NCBI GenBank assembly: GCA_944384265.1 | Contig: CALWSR010000020.1 | Coordinates: forward strand, 1-53,094 | Direction: 5' to 3' | DNA: 53,094 nt | Origin: an uncultured Clostridia bacterium | GTDB taxonomy: Bacteria > Bacillota > Clostridia > Lachnospirales > Anaerotignaceae | Shown here: in pieces, positions 9,068-17,487 of the stretch | Position numbering within the stretch: position 1 is the first letter of the stretch | Layout: the number at the start of each line of letters is the position of its first letter | Position numbers and translations under genes: made by a program | The notes under the pieces: generated by a model | Databases searched by the model: none | The model's input: the letters and a program-made list of their open reading frames with translations, nothing else | What the model was told of the DNA's origin: nothing

Positions 9068-9096
9068 ATTATACATACTTTCTGCTAAAAAATCCA
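9068..9096 (-). promoter_or_regulatory. Possible promoter of the DUF6514 gene
   Basis: Minus strand perfect TATAAT (9068-9073) with a weak TGGATT (9091-9096) at 17 bp. Confidence 0.45.
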
Positions 9097-9232
9097 CTAC
9101 AATATATTGTCAAAATCCATTTCTTTACGACACTTTTGACAAATATTTCTTTTTTTCTACAACTTTTCTGCAATAAAAATGAAATATATTCTTTTATTTT
9201 GTCTAAATTTTTTTCATAAAAGTTGTAATAGC

Positions 9233-10507
9233 TTATTGTTCTGTTACATAGCACTGCAATCTTTTTTCCATTTCCTCATCTGCATACAATTCCAAAAAAA
9301 CCCCTTCTGCCCTGTGTTGTTCTGCAACAATTTCACATTTTCCATGAATTTTGTGCAAAAGACTGCCTTCTGTATAAGGCAAAAGCACATTCATACTTTT
9401 TCGGAAGCTTTTGAGCAGTGCCTCTATTTTTTCCAGCATATCCTCCAGCCCCTGTTTTGTTTTTGCAGACACAGCCACTTTATCCCTTGCAATGGTGTCT
9501 ATGGGCAGGGGCAGTTCTATTTCTTTGTCTGTTTTGTTATATACTGTAATAACAGGAGTTGCCTCACAATGGAGGTTTTTTAATGTTTCATACACTGTTT
9601 TCATATGCTCCTGTCTGTTTTCATTGGATGCATCCACCACATGAAGCAATATGTCGCAATAACAAAGCTCCTCCAGTGTGGCACGAAATGCCTGTATCAA
9701 ATGATGAGGCAATTTTTGTATAAATCCTACTGTATCTGTCAAAAGTATTTCTGAGCCGTTTGGAAGCTTTACTTTTCTGGTGGTGGTGTCCAATGTGGCA
9801 AAAAGCTTATCCTCAGCCAAAACACCGGCATCTGTCAAAGCATTGATTAATGTGGATTTTCCCGCATTGGTATAGCCTACCAATGAAATCAGAGGAATCC
9901 CCTTTTTATTTCTTTGATTTCTCAAAAGCTGTCTATGGGTTTGAATTTCTTTTGCCTCTTGATTCAACTCTCCAATGCGCTCCTTGATATAACGGCGGTT
10001 TGTTTCCAGCTTTGTTTCACCGGGGCCTCGTGTGCCAATTCCTCCACCCAAACGGGACATAGAAGCACCAATGCCTGCCAGCCTGGAAAGACGATATTTC
10101 AGCTGGGCCAATTCTACCTGTATTTTACCTTCCTTTGACATGGCACGAGAGGCAAAAATATCCAGTATCACCATGGTTCTGTCCATAATTTTGGTTTGCA
10201 GCATTTGCTCCAAATTTTTCATTTGTGCAGGAGAAAGCTCGTCATCGCAAACAATGCCGGAGGCATCATATGTCTGCAACATCATTTTGATTTCTTCCAG
10301 CTTTCCTTTTCCAATATAATGTCCGGGATGGATTCTATCTCTTTTTTGCACGGCCTTTGCCACAGTCACTGCGCCTGCTGTTTTTACAAGCTCCTCCAAT
10401 TCATCTAAACAAGCCTCTGTCTGCATACCATTATCCAAATCAACACCCACCAATATTACCCTTTCCTGCTGAGCTTGAGATATATGCATTTGTGTTTGTT
10501 TTGCCAT
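9233..10507 (-). CDS. hflX: Ribosome-associated GTPase HflX
   Basis: The 424-residue protein has the HflX N-terminal domain with HPGHYIGKGKL (residues 60-70), the Gly-rich linker GGGIGTRGPGETKLE (154-168) and the G domain with P-loop GYTNAGKS (211-218), DTVGF and NKTD. HflX binds the 50S subunit and splits stalled or hibernating ribosomes under stress. The start has AGGAGA upstream. It lies 25 bases after dapL and probably shares the dapF promoter; the pairing with lysine genes is not obviously functional. Confidence 0.96.
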   Translation of the reverse strand: MAKQTQMHISQAQQERVILVGVDLDNGMQTEACLDELEELVKTAGAVTVAKAVQKRDRIHPGHYIGKGKLEEIKMMLQTYDASGIVCDDELSPAQMKNLEQMLQTKIMDRTMVILDIFASRAMSKEGKIQVELAQLKYRLSRLAGIGASMSRLGGGIGTRGPGETKLETNRRYIKERIGELNQEAKEIQTHRQLLRNQRNKKGIPLISLVGYTNAGKSTLINALTDAGVLAEDKLFATLDTTTRKVKLPNGSEILLTDTVGFIQKLPHHLIQAFRATLEELCYCDILLHVVDASNENRQEHMKTVYETLKNLHCEATPVITVYNKTDKEIELPLPIDTIARDKVAVSAKTKQGLEDMLEKIEALLKSFRKSMNVLLPYTEGSLLHKIHGKCEIVAEQHRAEGVFLELYADEEMEKRLQCYVTEQ

Positions 10508-10532
10508 ATGACTTCTCTCCTATACATTGTAT

Positions 10533-11771
10533 CTAAAATTCAAATTCCACATCAGACAATCTTTTTTTGATTTCTGCCATCACCTTTTTTTCTTCCTCTT
10601 CTGTTTCTGCCAAAAATGTAACACTCATGCGTACACAATGCTCCACATCGTCCCAAGGCACAGTGGAAATACATTTTTCATAAATAAGATACTGGCTGAA
10701 CTCCTCTGCATTTTCAAAACGCCTTCCTCCCTTTATGCCCTTTGGCACATCTAAATATAAATAAAAGGAGGCCTTTGGCTTTTTGGCATCAAATCCCAGT
10801 TCTTTTAATGTTTTTGTCAGCATATCATGTCTTCGGGAATATTTTTCATTGATATGATGGGTAATTTCTGTATGCTCCAAAGCATATTTTCCTGCAAGCT
10901 GTATTGCTGCAAACTGTCCGGAATCATTGTTGTCCTTTACAGCGGCAAAGGCCTTTACAGCAATGGCATTTCCTGCCACAAATGCCATTCTCCAGCCTGT
11001 CATATTAAATGCCTTGCTCAAAGAATGGATTTCTACACAAACCTCCTTCGCCCCTTCTATGGAAAGTATGCTCAAAGGCTTTGTTCCGTCAAATGTCAGT
11101 GCAGCATAGGCAGCATCCTGTACAACCAGTATTTGATTTTGATTTGCAAAATCCACAACCTCTTTGAAAAATGCTTCTGTGGCAAATGCCCCCGTAGGAT
11201 TGTTGGGATAATTGATATAAAGCAGTTTTGCTTTTTTGGCAATTTCTTTTGGGATTTGTTTCAAATCAGGCAAATATTGATTTTCTTTTTTCAAAGGCAA
11301 ATCATATACCTCTCCGCCCAGCCATTTTGTCATGGTCCCCATAATGGGATAGCCGGGTACTGTCATCAATGCAGCATCTTTGGGATTGATAAAGCATTGT
11401 GCCATCATAGCAAGGGCAGGCTTTGAACCAATGGCATGGCAAATTTCACTTTCTGGGTCCAGTTCTTTTACACCATAAACATACTGCATATATTGAGCAG
11501 CAGCTTTTTGAAATGGCAATATGCCATTGTCTGTGTATCCTCTGTTTTCCCACCTTGCCGCCTCTTGTGCCAATGTTTTTATCACTCCCTCGTCTGCCAT
11601 GGCATCCGGCTCTCCCACACCCAAATCAATCATAGGTAATTGAGGATGCTTCAGCTGTGCCTGTTGCTTTGCTCTTTTTATTTTTTCAAATTTATACAGC
11701 ACAGTATCCCTTCCAAATTGATTTCCGCCCAGTCTTTGTGCAATCAACTGCTGTATATAGCTTTCTCCCAT
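10533..11771 (-). CDS. dapL: LL-diaminopimelate aminotransferase
   Basis: A 412-residue fold-type I PLP aminotransferase with LGVGEPD (residues 50-56), NYPNNPTGA (187-195) and the PLP-lysine motif SLSKAFNMTGWR (250-261, K253). Length and context support DapL, which converts tetrahydrodipicolinate directly to LL-diaminopimelate using glutamate. It is directly downstream of dapF, the next enzyme in the pathway, which makes this assignment much stronger than a generic aminotransferase call. The ATG at 11771 has an AAGGAGG SD; two upstream in-frame starts (to 11822) would overlap dapF. Confidence 0.88.
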   Translation of the reverse strand: MGESYIQQLIAQRLGGNQFGRDTVLYKFEKIKRAKQQAQLKHPQLPMIDLGVGEPDAMADEGVIKTLAQEAARWENRGYTDNGILPFQKAAAQYMQYVYGVKELDPESEICHAIGSKPALAMMAQCFINPKDAALMTVPGYPIMGTMTKWLGGEVYDLPLKKENQYLPDLKQIPKEIAKKAKLLYINYPNNPTGAFATEAFFKEVVDFANQNQILVVQDAAYAALTFDGTKPLSILSIEGAKEVCVEIHSLSKAFNMTGWRMAFVAGNAIAVKAFAAVKDNNDSGQFAAIQLAGKYALEHTEITHHINEKYSRRHDMLTKTLKELGFDAKKPKASFYLYLDVPKGIKGGRRFENAEEFSQYLIYEKCISTVPWDDVEHCVRMSVTFLAETEEEEKKVMAEIKKRLSDVEFEF

Positions 11772-11809
11772 GTATTTTTCCTCCTTATTTATCATTTGTA
11801 TCTCTTTTT

Positions 11810-12643
11810 TTATAAAAGCCACTTTCCGTCAAATGAAAATCTGGCAGGGCCTGTCATATAAACATGATTGTCTTTTTCATCCCATTTGATGTGCAGTGTG
11901 CCGCCCAAAAGTGCAACGTCTGCTTCTCTGTCACAAAGGCCGTTTCTGGCAGTTGCCACAACAGCTGCACAAGCTCCTGTTCCACAGGCCATGGTTTCTC
12001 CGGAGCCTCTTTCCCATACTCTCATTTTTAAATGACTTTTATCCACAATCTCAATAAATTCCACATTGGCCTTGTTTGGAAAAAAGGAAGCTGTTTCCAA
12101 TACTTTTCCATATTTCTCCACATCAAAGGCCTCTGTGCTTTCTACATAGGTGACAGCATGAGGATTTCCCATGGAAACACAAGTCATTTCAAATGTTTTA
12201 TCTTCTGCCTTTAAGGGCTGTTTTTGTACAAATTCCAAATTGCTTTTTACAGGAATTTTTTCTCCCTGCCATATAGGCTCTCCCATATCCACTGTAACCG
12301 TATCTACAACGCCGTCTTTGATGTGTAATGTCAAATATTTGATGCCTGCCAGTGTGCTGAGAGAAATGTTTGTTTTATCTGTCAGTCCCCTGTCATATAC
12401 AAATTTTCCCACACATCTGCTGGCATTGCCGCACATTTCTCCCTCCGAGCCGTCAGCGTTGAACATTCTCATACAAAAATCCGCTTCTTGGCTTGGCAAT
12501 ATCAGCACAATGCCGTCTGCTCCCACGCCAAAGTGTCTTTCGCTCATTTCTACAGCCAGCTTTTGCGGGTCTGTAATGGTTTCTTCAAAGCCGTTGATAT
12601 AAATATAATCGTTTCCACAGCCCTGCATTTTTGTAAAATTCAA
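11810..12643 (-). CDS. dapF: Diaminopimelate epimerase
   Basis: A 277-residue DapF with both catalytic cysteines in their motifs: MCGNASRC (C71) and ACGTGAC (C220). It interconverts LL- and meso-diaminopimelate for lysine and peptidoglycan synthesis. The start is TTG at 12643, eight bases after GGAGG. The gene leads a dapF-dapL-hflX unit with its own promoter. The family's two-fold pseudo-symmetric domain layout is visible, with one cysteine in each half. Confidence 0.97.
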   Translation of the reverse strand: MNFTKMQGCGNDYIYINGFEETITDPQKLAVEMSERHFGVGADGIVLILPSQEADFCMRMFNADGSEGEMCGNASRCVGKFVYDRGLTDKTNISLSTLAGIKYLTLHIKDGVVDTVTVDMGEPIWQGEKIPVKSNLEFVQKQPLKAEDKTFEMTCVSMGNPHAVTYVESTEAFDVEKYGKVLETASFFPNKANVEFIEIVDKSHLKMRVWERGSGETMACGTGACAAVVATARNGLCDREADVALLGGTLHIKWDEKDNHVYMTGPARFSFDGKWLL

Positions 12644-12683
12644 TGTAATTTCCTCCTTAACATTATGTATCTTTTTACTTCAA

Positions 12684-12702
12684 ACGGGGCAATATGCCCC
12701 GT
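12684..12702 (-). promoter_or_regulatory. Hairpin in the dapF leader
   Basis: A perfect eight-base stem ACGGGGCA (12684-12691) / TGCCCCGT (12695-12702) with a three-base loop, between the dapF promoter and start codon. The minus-strand tail has few T residues, so it may be a weak attenuator or an mRNA stability element rather than a full terminator. Confidence 0.55.
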
Positions 12703-12733
12703 CATTTTTCTTTATACACCTGCCGGTAGGGCA

Positions 12734-12762
12734 AGTATACTCTCTTTTCCATTTCAAAACAA
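12734..12762 (-). promoter_or_regulatory. Sigma-A type promoter of dapF-dapL-hflX
   Basis: Minus strand TTGTTT (12757-12762), 17-bp spacer, TATACT (12734-12739). The leader of about 85 bases is too short for a lysine riboswitch. Confidence 0.65.
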
Positions 12763-12771
12763 CTGTTTTTT

Positions 12772-12999
12772 TTAATTCTGCTTGCTAAATCGTGATATCT
12801 GTGCCTGAGATACGCCTTTGTAAAATGTCAGTGCATACAATCCGGCCAAACCCACCAATGCAAATATCACCCTTGCAATCCAGAAAAGTGAACCGCCAAA
12901 TATAGATGTGATGACATCAAAACCAAAAAATCCTATAAGTCCCCAATTCAATGCACCTATGATTACTAATGTCAGTATAACCCAGTTAAAGCTTTTCAT
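12772..12999 (-). CDS. DUF378 small membrane protein
   Basis: A 75-residue protein with two membrane helices. The first carries the family hallmark GALNWGLIGFF. DUF378 (YuzA-type) proteins are common in Firmicutes and have no known function. The ATG at 12999 follows an AAAGGAGGTGT SD; the longer frame to 13074 would start at the end of the peptidase gene and lacks support. It sits 71 bases after the M16 peptidase gene. Confidence 0.85.
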   Translation of the reverse strand: MKSFNWVILTLVIIGALNWGLIGFFGFDVITSIFGGSLFWIARVIFALVGLAGLYALTFYKGVSQAQISRFSKQN

Positions 13000-13070
13000 A
13001 GATACACCTCCTTTGAAAAAAATTCTGCGGTTTTCCGCATCGTTAGTATCTCCAAAAATATGAATTTTTT

Positions 13071-14333
13071 TCAAAAATTATTTTCCAATATTTTCTGAAA
13101 TGATATATTTTTTAAATTTCCTACAACAGAAATGCTCATATCTTCTCTTATCAATATTTTTTCTATCACCTGTTGTATATCCTCTGCCGTAATTTTTTGA
13201 ATCTGGTGCAATATTTCTTCTGTTTCCTGCACAAATCCTCTTAAAAGCACAGAAGCTCCGGAAGCTGTCATCAAATTGACTGTGCTTTCTTTTCCTATTA
13301 TAAAATTGCTTATCATTTGTTCTTTGGTCACATCAATCAAGCTTTGAGAAATTTTATTTTTTTTCAAATCTCTTATTTCCTCACAAACAAGAGACACCAC
13401 CTTTTCTGTTTGATTTGGATTCATTCCTGCATAAATACAAAACAATCCGCTGTCTACATAAGCCGAAGTATAGCTGTATACGGTATAAGTAAGTCCATGC
13501 TCTTCTCGTATTTTTTGAAAAAGGCGAGAGCTCATGCCGCCGCCAAATATGGTGTTAAACACAGCCAAGGCATATTTTTTTTCATGGTCTCTTTTCAATG
13601 CAGGAAAAGCCATGCACAAATGCACCTGTTCAATCTCCTTTTCCTTTTGAATCATTTGAGGGGTATAAACTGTTTTGGTGTCATAAACCACAAAATCTGT
13701 TTTTCTTTTCCACTGCCCAAAATATTGATTTAATTTAGAAAGCATTTCCTCTGTATCAAAATGTCCTGCCACAGAAATGACAGTATTTTCTGTATGATAC
13801 TGTGTTTGAAAAAAATTTTTCATATTTGTGCTGTCAAAATTTGAAATAGTTTCTGCTGTACCCAATATGGGCTGTCCCAAGCTGCAATCCCTCCAAATGG
13901 CTTCCTGCAAAGCATCATGTACCAATTCCTCCGGTGCATCTTCATACATGTGGATTTCTTCCAATATCACATTTCTTTCCTTTTGTATGTCCTCTTGCGA
14001 AAAACGGGAATGCAAAAACATATCACTCATTACATCCATGGCTTTGTCAAAATGGCTGTCCAGCACTTTTGTATGATAACAGGTATATTCTTTTGTAGTA
14101 TAGGCGTTAATTTGTCCCCCCACAGCATCCATTTCCTGGGCAATCTGCTTTGCTGTTCTGTTTTCTGTGCCTTTAAAAAGCATATGCTCTATAAAATGGG
14201 ACATACCGTTGTTTTGAGGCTGTTCATTGCGGGAACCGTTTTTTACCCAAATACCAAAAGAAATACTGCGGACATATTCTATTGCTTCCAATGCCACACG
14301 CACACCATTGTCCAATTTTTTGATTACTACCAT
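13071..14333 (-). CDS. M16 family zinc metallopeptidase
   Basis: A 420-residue member of the M16 (pitrilysin/processing peptidase) family. The inverted zinc motif HFIEH is at residues 46-50, with a downstream ERNVILEEIHMYEDAPEE segment giving the third ligand glutamate. The C-terminal half is the catalytically inactive repeat seen in this family. This copy corresponds by position to Bacillus ymxG/mlpA, next to pnp. Two ATGs are close together; the one at 14333 is chosen because TAGGAG is seven bases upstream, against one base for 14339. It is followed by the DUF378 gene. Confidence 0.92.
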   Translation of the reverse strand: MVVIKKLDNGVRVALEAIEYVRSISFGIWVKNGSRNEQPQNNGMSHFIEHMLFKGTENRTAKQIAQEMDAVGGQINAYTTKEYTCYHTKVLDSHFDKAMDVMSDMFLHSRFSQEDIQKERNVILEEIHMYEDAPEELVHDALQEAIWRDCSLGQPILGTAETISNFDSTNMKNFFQTQYHTENTVISVAGHFDTEEMLSKLNQYFGQWKRKTDFVVYDTKTVYTPQMIQKEKEIEQVHLCMAFPALKRDHEKKYALAVFNTIFGGGMSSRLFQKIREEHGLTYTVYSYTSAYVDSGLFCIYAGMNPNQTEKVVSLVCEEIRDLKKNKISQSLIDVTKEQMISNFIIGKESTVNLMTASGASVLLRGFVQETEEILHQIQKITAEDIQQVIEKILIREDMSISVVGNLKNISFQKILENNF

Positions 14334-14790
14334 ATTCATTCTCCTATCAGTATCATTGATTCTGTTACTTTAATATGAAATAAAAAGCTATGAAACACTG
14401 CTTCTGTTCTCAAATCCAGCTCTCTGCTTTTCTTCCACAGCCTGTCAAAAGAGCCTTTGAAGAGAACTGCTGCAATGCCCCATCTTTTTATTTGCTTTTT
14501 TTAAAAAAAGCAGCGTCCATCTCTTTGGTACATTTTTAAAAATTCACATTTTCAATGCCATATCATTTTTCATATTAACGTAACACATCCGTATCATTGA
14601 TTTTATTACATTTATATTATTCTACTGCTTTCCCCTTCTTTTTTGGCTGTTTATGAGCTTAGCCGCACATGGATATTAAAACTATTTATTAGGATTATCA
14701 TTTTCAAATTTTTAATAATTATACACAAAAAGGGCTGCAACAACAGCCAGAAACCTATCTCTGCATATTTGTATACAACCCTGTTTTTAT
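14334..14790. other. Intergenic stretch between pnp and the M16 peptidase gene
   Basis: No credible gene. It contains a perfect 20-bp palindrome made of TGC, seven T, seven A and GCA (14493-14512), two imperfect copies of a 27-bp sequence starting GTATCATTGATT (14349-14375 and 14591-14617), and the pnp terminator. Confidence 0.7.
14726..14748 (-). terminator. Terminator of pnp
   Basis: On the minus strand GGCTG (14744-14748) pairs with CAGCC (14733-14737) and is followed by CTTTTTG. The stem is short but correctly placed 40 bases after the stop. Confidence 0.65.
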
Positions 14791-16902
14791 TTATTTATCT
14801 GCGTCCTTGATGGAAAGATTCAATCTGCCTTGCGCATCAATTTCAGTCAGCTTCACCCTTACGCTATCTCCCACAGCCACCACATCTTCCACTTTTGCAA
14901 CTCTTTGGCTGGATAATTTTGAAATATGCACAAGCCCTTCTTTTGACGGTGCAATCTCCACAAATGCACCAAAATTCATAATTCTTACAACAGTGCCGCT
15001 ATATGTTTTGCCCACCTCCGGCTCCATAACAATGGCAGAAATCATGTCAATGGCTCTTTGAATGCCATCCACATCCTTTCCTTTTATGAATATTCTGCCA
15101 TCATCCTCTGTGTCAATTTCACAGCTGGATTCTTCAATGATTTTTTTAATCACCTTTCCTCTTGTGCCAATGACTTCTGATATTTTTTCAGGGTCGATTG
15201 TCATGGTAGCAATTTTAGGGGCATAAGGAGAAAGCTCCTTTCTTGGCTCTGCAATGGCTTTTGCCATCACTTCATCTAAAATATAAGCTCTTGCTCTGGC
15301 TGTTTGTGCCAATGCCTGCTCAATCATTTCAAATGTAAGTCCTTTTATTTTCATATCCATTTGTATTGCTGTAATGCCCTTGTGGGTACCTGCCACTTTA
15401 AAATCCATGTCCCCAAAAAAGTCCTCCAGACCTTGAATGTCTGTGATTTCAATAAAATCATCATCGCTTTCCCCAGTCACAAGACCCACAGAAATGCCTG
15501 CTACCGGTCTTTTGATTGGCACGCCTGCCGCCATCAATGACAATGTGGAGCCACAAATGCTTGCTTGTGAAGTAGAACCATTAGAGCTTAAAATATCAGA
15601 AACCAATCTGATGGCATAGGGAAATTCTTCTTCGCTTGGTATGACAGGCAGCAATGCTTTTTCTCCCAAGGCACCATGTCCTATTTCACGGCGTCCGGGA
15701 CCTCTGGAGGGCTTTGCCTCTCCCACAGAAAAACCGGGGAAATTGTAGTGATGAATATATCTTTTATAGGTTTCTGTTTCATCCAATCCATCTAATTTTT
15801 GCATTTCTGCAATGGCTCCCAGTGTGGTTACAGTCAAAGCCTGTGTTTGTCCTCTTGAAAAAAGGGCAGAGCCATGTACTCTTGGTAAAATATCAATTTC
15901 TGCTGACAGAGGGCGGATTTCCTCAATACCTCTGCCGTCAGGGCGTTTATGCTCTCTTAATATCATTCTTCTTACTGTATTTTTTTCAAATTTGTATATG
16001 GTTTCATCAATGAGTAGGGCAATGTCCGTTTCTTCTCCCACTTCCTGTATCAGTCTTTCTGAAAGTGCCTCATTGACTTCTTCTGTAATGGCCTTGATTT
16101 TAGCATCTCTATCCTGTTTTTTTTCTGCATAAACTGCTTCTTCCATACGGCTGTCTGTAATATATTCGGCAATCATGTTATAAACCGCTTCCGGAATGAT
16201 ATGCTCTTGATAAGGCGCTTTTTCTTTTCCTTCCTTTGCCACAATTTCTTCTATCCATTTTACAATTTTTCCATTTTCTTCATGGGCCAAACGAATTGCC
16301 TGAAGCATCAATTCATCAGAAATTTCATAGGCACCTGCTTCAATCATCATCACCTTATCTTTTTTGGAGGATACAGTCAAAGAAAGCAATGTGGTTTCTT
16401 TTTGCTCTGCCGTAGGATTGACAACCAGCTGCCCATCACAATATCCAATATTGACAGAACCCACAGGGTCTGTAAAAGGAATGTCGGAAATATTTAATGC
16501 CAAAGCAGCACCAATCATTGCTGTCACCTCAGGAGAACAATCTTGGTCAACGGACATAACCGTTGCTACAATGGAAACATCATTTCTGTAATCCTTTGGA
16601 AACAGAGGACGCAAAGGTCTGTCAATACATCTGGATGTGAGTATGGCTTTTTCAGATGGTCTGCCCTCTCTTTTGATAAATCCTCCGGGAATTTTTCCCA
16701 CAGCATACAGTCTTTCTTCATAATCAATGCTCAGTGGAAAAAAGTCAATGCCTTCTCTTGGTTTATCTGAAGCCGTAGCTGTGACAAGCACAACAGTATC
16801 CCCATAACGAAGCAAAACAGCTCCATTTGCCTGCTCTGCCACTCTTCCAATTTCTGCAGTCAGTGTTCTGCCTGCCAGTTCCATAGAATAGGTTGTATAC
16901 AT
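14791..16902 (-). CDS. pnp: Polyribonucleotide nucleotidyltransferase (PNPase)
   Basis: The 703-residue protein has two RNase PH domains (roughly 5-230 and 300-545) separated by an alpha-helical linker, a KH domain with IGTRGKVIKKI, and an S1 domain near the C-terminus (GTVVRIMNFGAFVE). It degrades RNA 3' to 5' by phosphorolysis. The ATG at 16902 has an AAAGGAGA SD; the longer frame to 16959 would run into the leader hairpin. Gene order rpsO-pnp is conserved in bacteria. A long leader hairpin (separate entry) could mediate autocontrol. Confidence 0.97.
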   Translation of the reverse strand: MYTTYSMELAGRTLTAEIGRVAEQANGAVLLRYGDTVVLVTATASDKPREGIDFFPLSIDYEERLYAVGKIPGGFIKREGRPSEKAILTSRCIDRPLRPLFPKDYRNDVSIVATVMSVDQDCSPEVTAMIGAALALNISDIPFTDPVGSVNIGYCDGQLVVNPTAEQKETTLLSLTVSSKKDKVMMIEAGAYEISDELMLQAIRLAHEENGKIVKWIEEIVAKEGKEKAPYQEHIIPEAVYNMIAEYITDSRMEEAVYAEKKQDRDAKIKAITEEVNEALSERLIQEVGEETDIALLIDETIYKFEKNTVRRMILREHKRPDGRGIEEIRPLSAEIDILPRVHGSALFSRGQTQALTVTTLGAIAEMQKLDGLDETETYKRYIHHYNFPGFSVGEAKPSRGPGRREIGHGALGEKALLPVIPSEEEFPYAIRLVSDILSSNGSTSQASICGSTLSLMAAGVPIKRPVAGISVGLVTGESDDDFIEITDIQGLEDFFGDMDFKVAGTHKGITAIQMDMKIKGLTFEMIEQALAQTARARAYILDEVMAKAIAEPRKELSPYAPKIATMTIDPEKISEVIGTRGKVIKKIIEESSCEIDTEDDGRIFIKGKDVDGIQRAIDMISAIVMEPEVGKTYSGTVVRIMNFGAFVEIAPSKEGLVHISKLSSQRVAKVEDVVAVGDSVRVKLTEIDAQGRLNLSIKDADK

Positions 16903-16935
16903 ACAAAATCTCCTTTTTTCATTATTTTCCGCACC

Positions 16936-16996
16936 ATAGATCTTCAGCTTTATAAACACATTTGCATTTTGGATATTTACAAAGCTGGAAATCTAT
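16936..16996 (-). promoter_or_regulatory. Long hairpin in the pnp leader
   Basis: The arms 16936-16951 and 16981-16996 form a 16-base stem with one mismatch and one G-U pair, around a 29-base loop. It lies between rpsO and pnp, 34 bases before the pnp start codon. In Escherichia coli the pnp leader stem is cut by RNase III and controls pnp; whether this one is homologous in function is inference. Confidence 0.6.
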
Positions 16997-17035
16997 AGTG
17001 ACGCTTCTTTTTTTTAATATTTTTTCATAATAGAA

Positions 17036-17058
17036 TAGAGAGGAAGGACTCCTCTCTA
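17036..17058 (-). terminator. Stem-loop after rpsO
   Basis: A perfect nine-base stem TAGAGAGGA (17036-17044) / TCCTCTCTA (17050-17058), 14 bases after the rpsO stop. The minus-strand tail TTCTATTATG is a poor U tract, so partial termination or RNA processing with read-through into pnp is likely. Confidence 0.6.
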
Positions 17059-17071
17059 CTGTTTTTTCATC

Positions 17072-17335
17072 TTACTTTCTCAGACCCAAATCGCTGATAA
17101 GCTCACGATATTTTGTAATATCGTTATTTTTGAGATAGTTCAAAAGACCACGTCTTTGACCAACCATTTTCAGCAAACCACGTCTGGAGTGATGGTCCTT
17201 TTTGTGTATTTTCAAGTGGTCTGTCAGTAATGTGATTCTTGCTGTCAAAAGAGCAATCTGTACCTCCGGTGAACCGGTGTCAGAAGGTGTTCTTCCATAT
17301 TTTGCAATAATCTCTTGTTTGTTAATTTCTGCCAT
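17072..17335 (-). CDS. rpsO: 30S ribosomal protein S15
   Basis: An 87-residue S15, which binds the central domain of 16S rRNA early in small-subunit assembly. Family hallmarks are [11 protein letters not shown] and the H/R-rich [20 protein letters not shown] segment. The ATG at 17335 has an AAGGAGGA SD. It has its own promoter and a structured leader of about 100 bases, and lies between ribF and pnp. Confidence 0.98.
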   Translation of the reverse strand: MAEINKQEIIAKYGRTPSDTGSPEVQIALLTARITLLTDHLKIHKKDHHSRRGLLKMVGQRRGLLNYLKNNDITKYRELISDLGLRK

Positions 17336-17373
17336 GTATAAATCCTCCTTAAAAAAAATCAACTTTGTTTTTC

Positions 17374-17415
17374 GTATCCCCAAAGGCTCAGTAAACGGTC
17401 GGAGCTTCCAAATAC
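17374..17415 (-). promoter_or_regulatory. Candidate S15-binding structure in the rpsO leader
   Basis: Two nested stems separated by an internal loop: GTAT (17374-17377) with ATAC (17412-17415), and GCTC (17386-17389) with GAGC (17402-17405). It lies inside the rpsO leader upstream of the SD. Ribosomal protein S15 represses its own mRNA through several unrelated leader structures in different bacteria; assignment here rests only on position and fold. Confidence 0.4.
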
Positions 17416-17440
17416 CGGGCATTGGTTTTACAGCCATTTC

Positions 17441-17469
17441 AATATATCACATTTTTATTTTCTTGGCAA
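17441..17469 (-). promoter_or_regulatory. Sigma-A type promoter of rpsO
   Basis: Minus strand TTGCCA (17464-17469), 17-bp spacer, TATATT (17441-17446), just past the ribF stop. It gives a leader of about 100 bases. Confidence 0.7.
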
Positions 17470-17487
17470 GTATCTTTTTGCCTGTTT

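Noticed and set aside
12644..12771. Lysine riboswitch upstream of dapF
   Set aside because: The leader is only about 85 bases and holds one simple hairpin.
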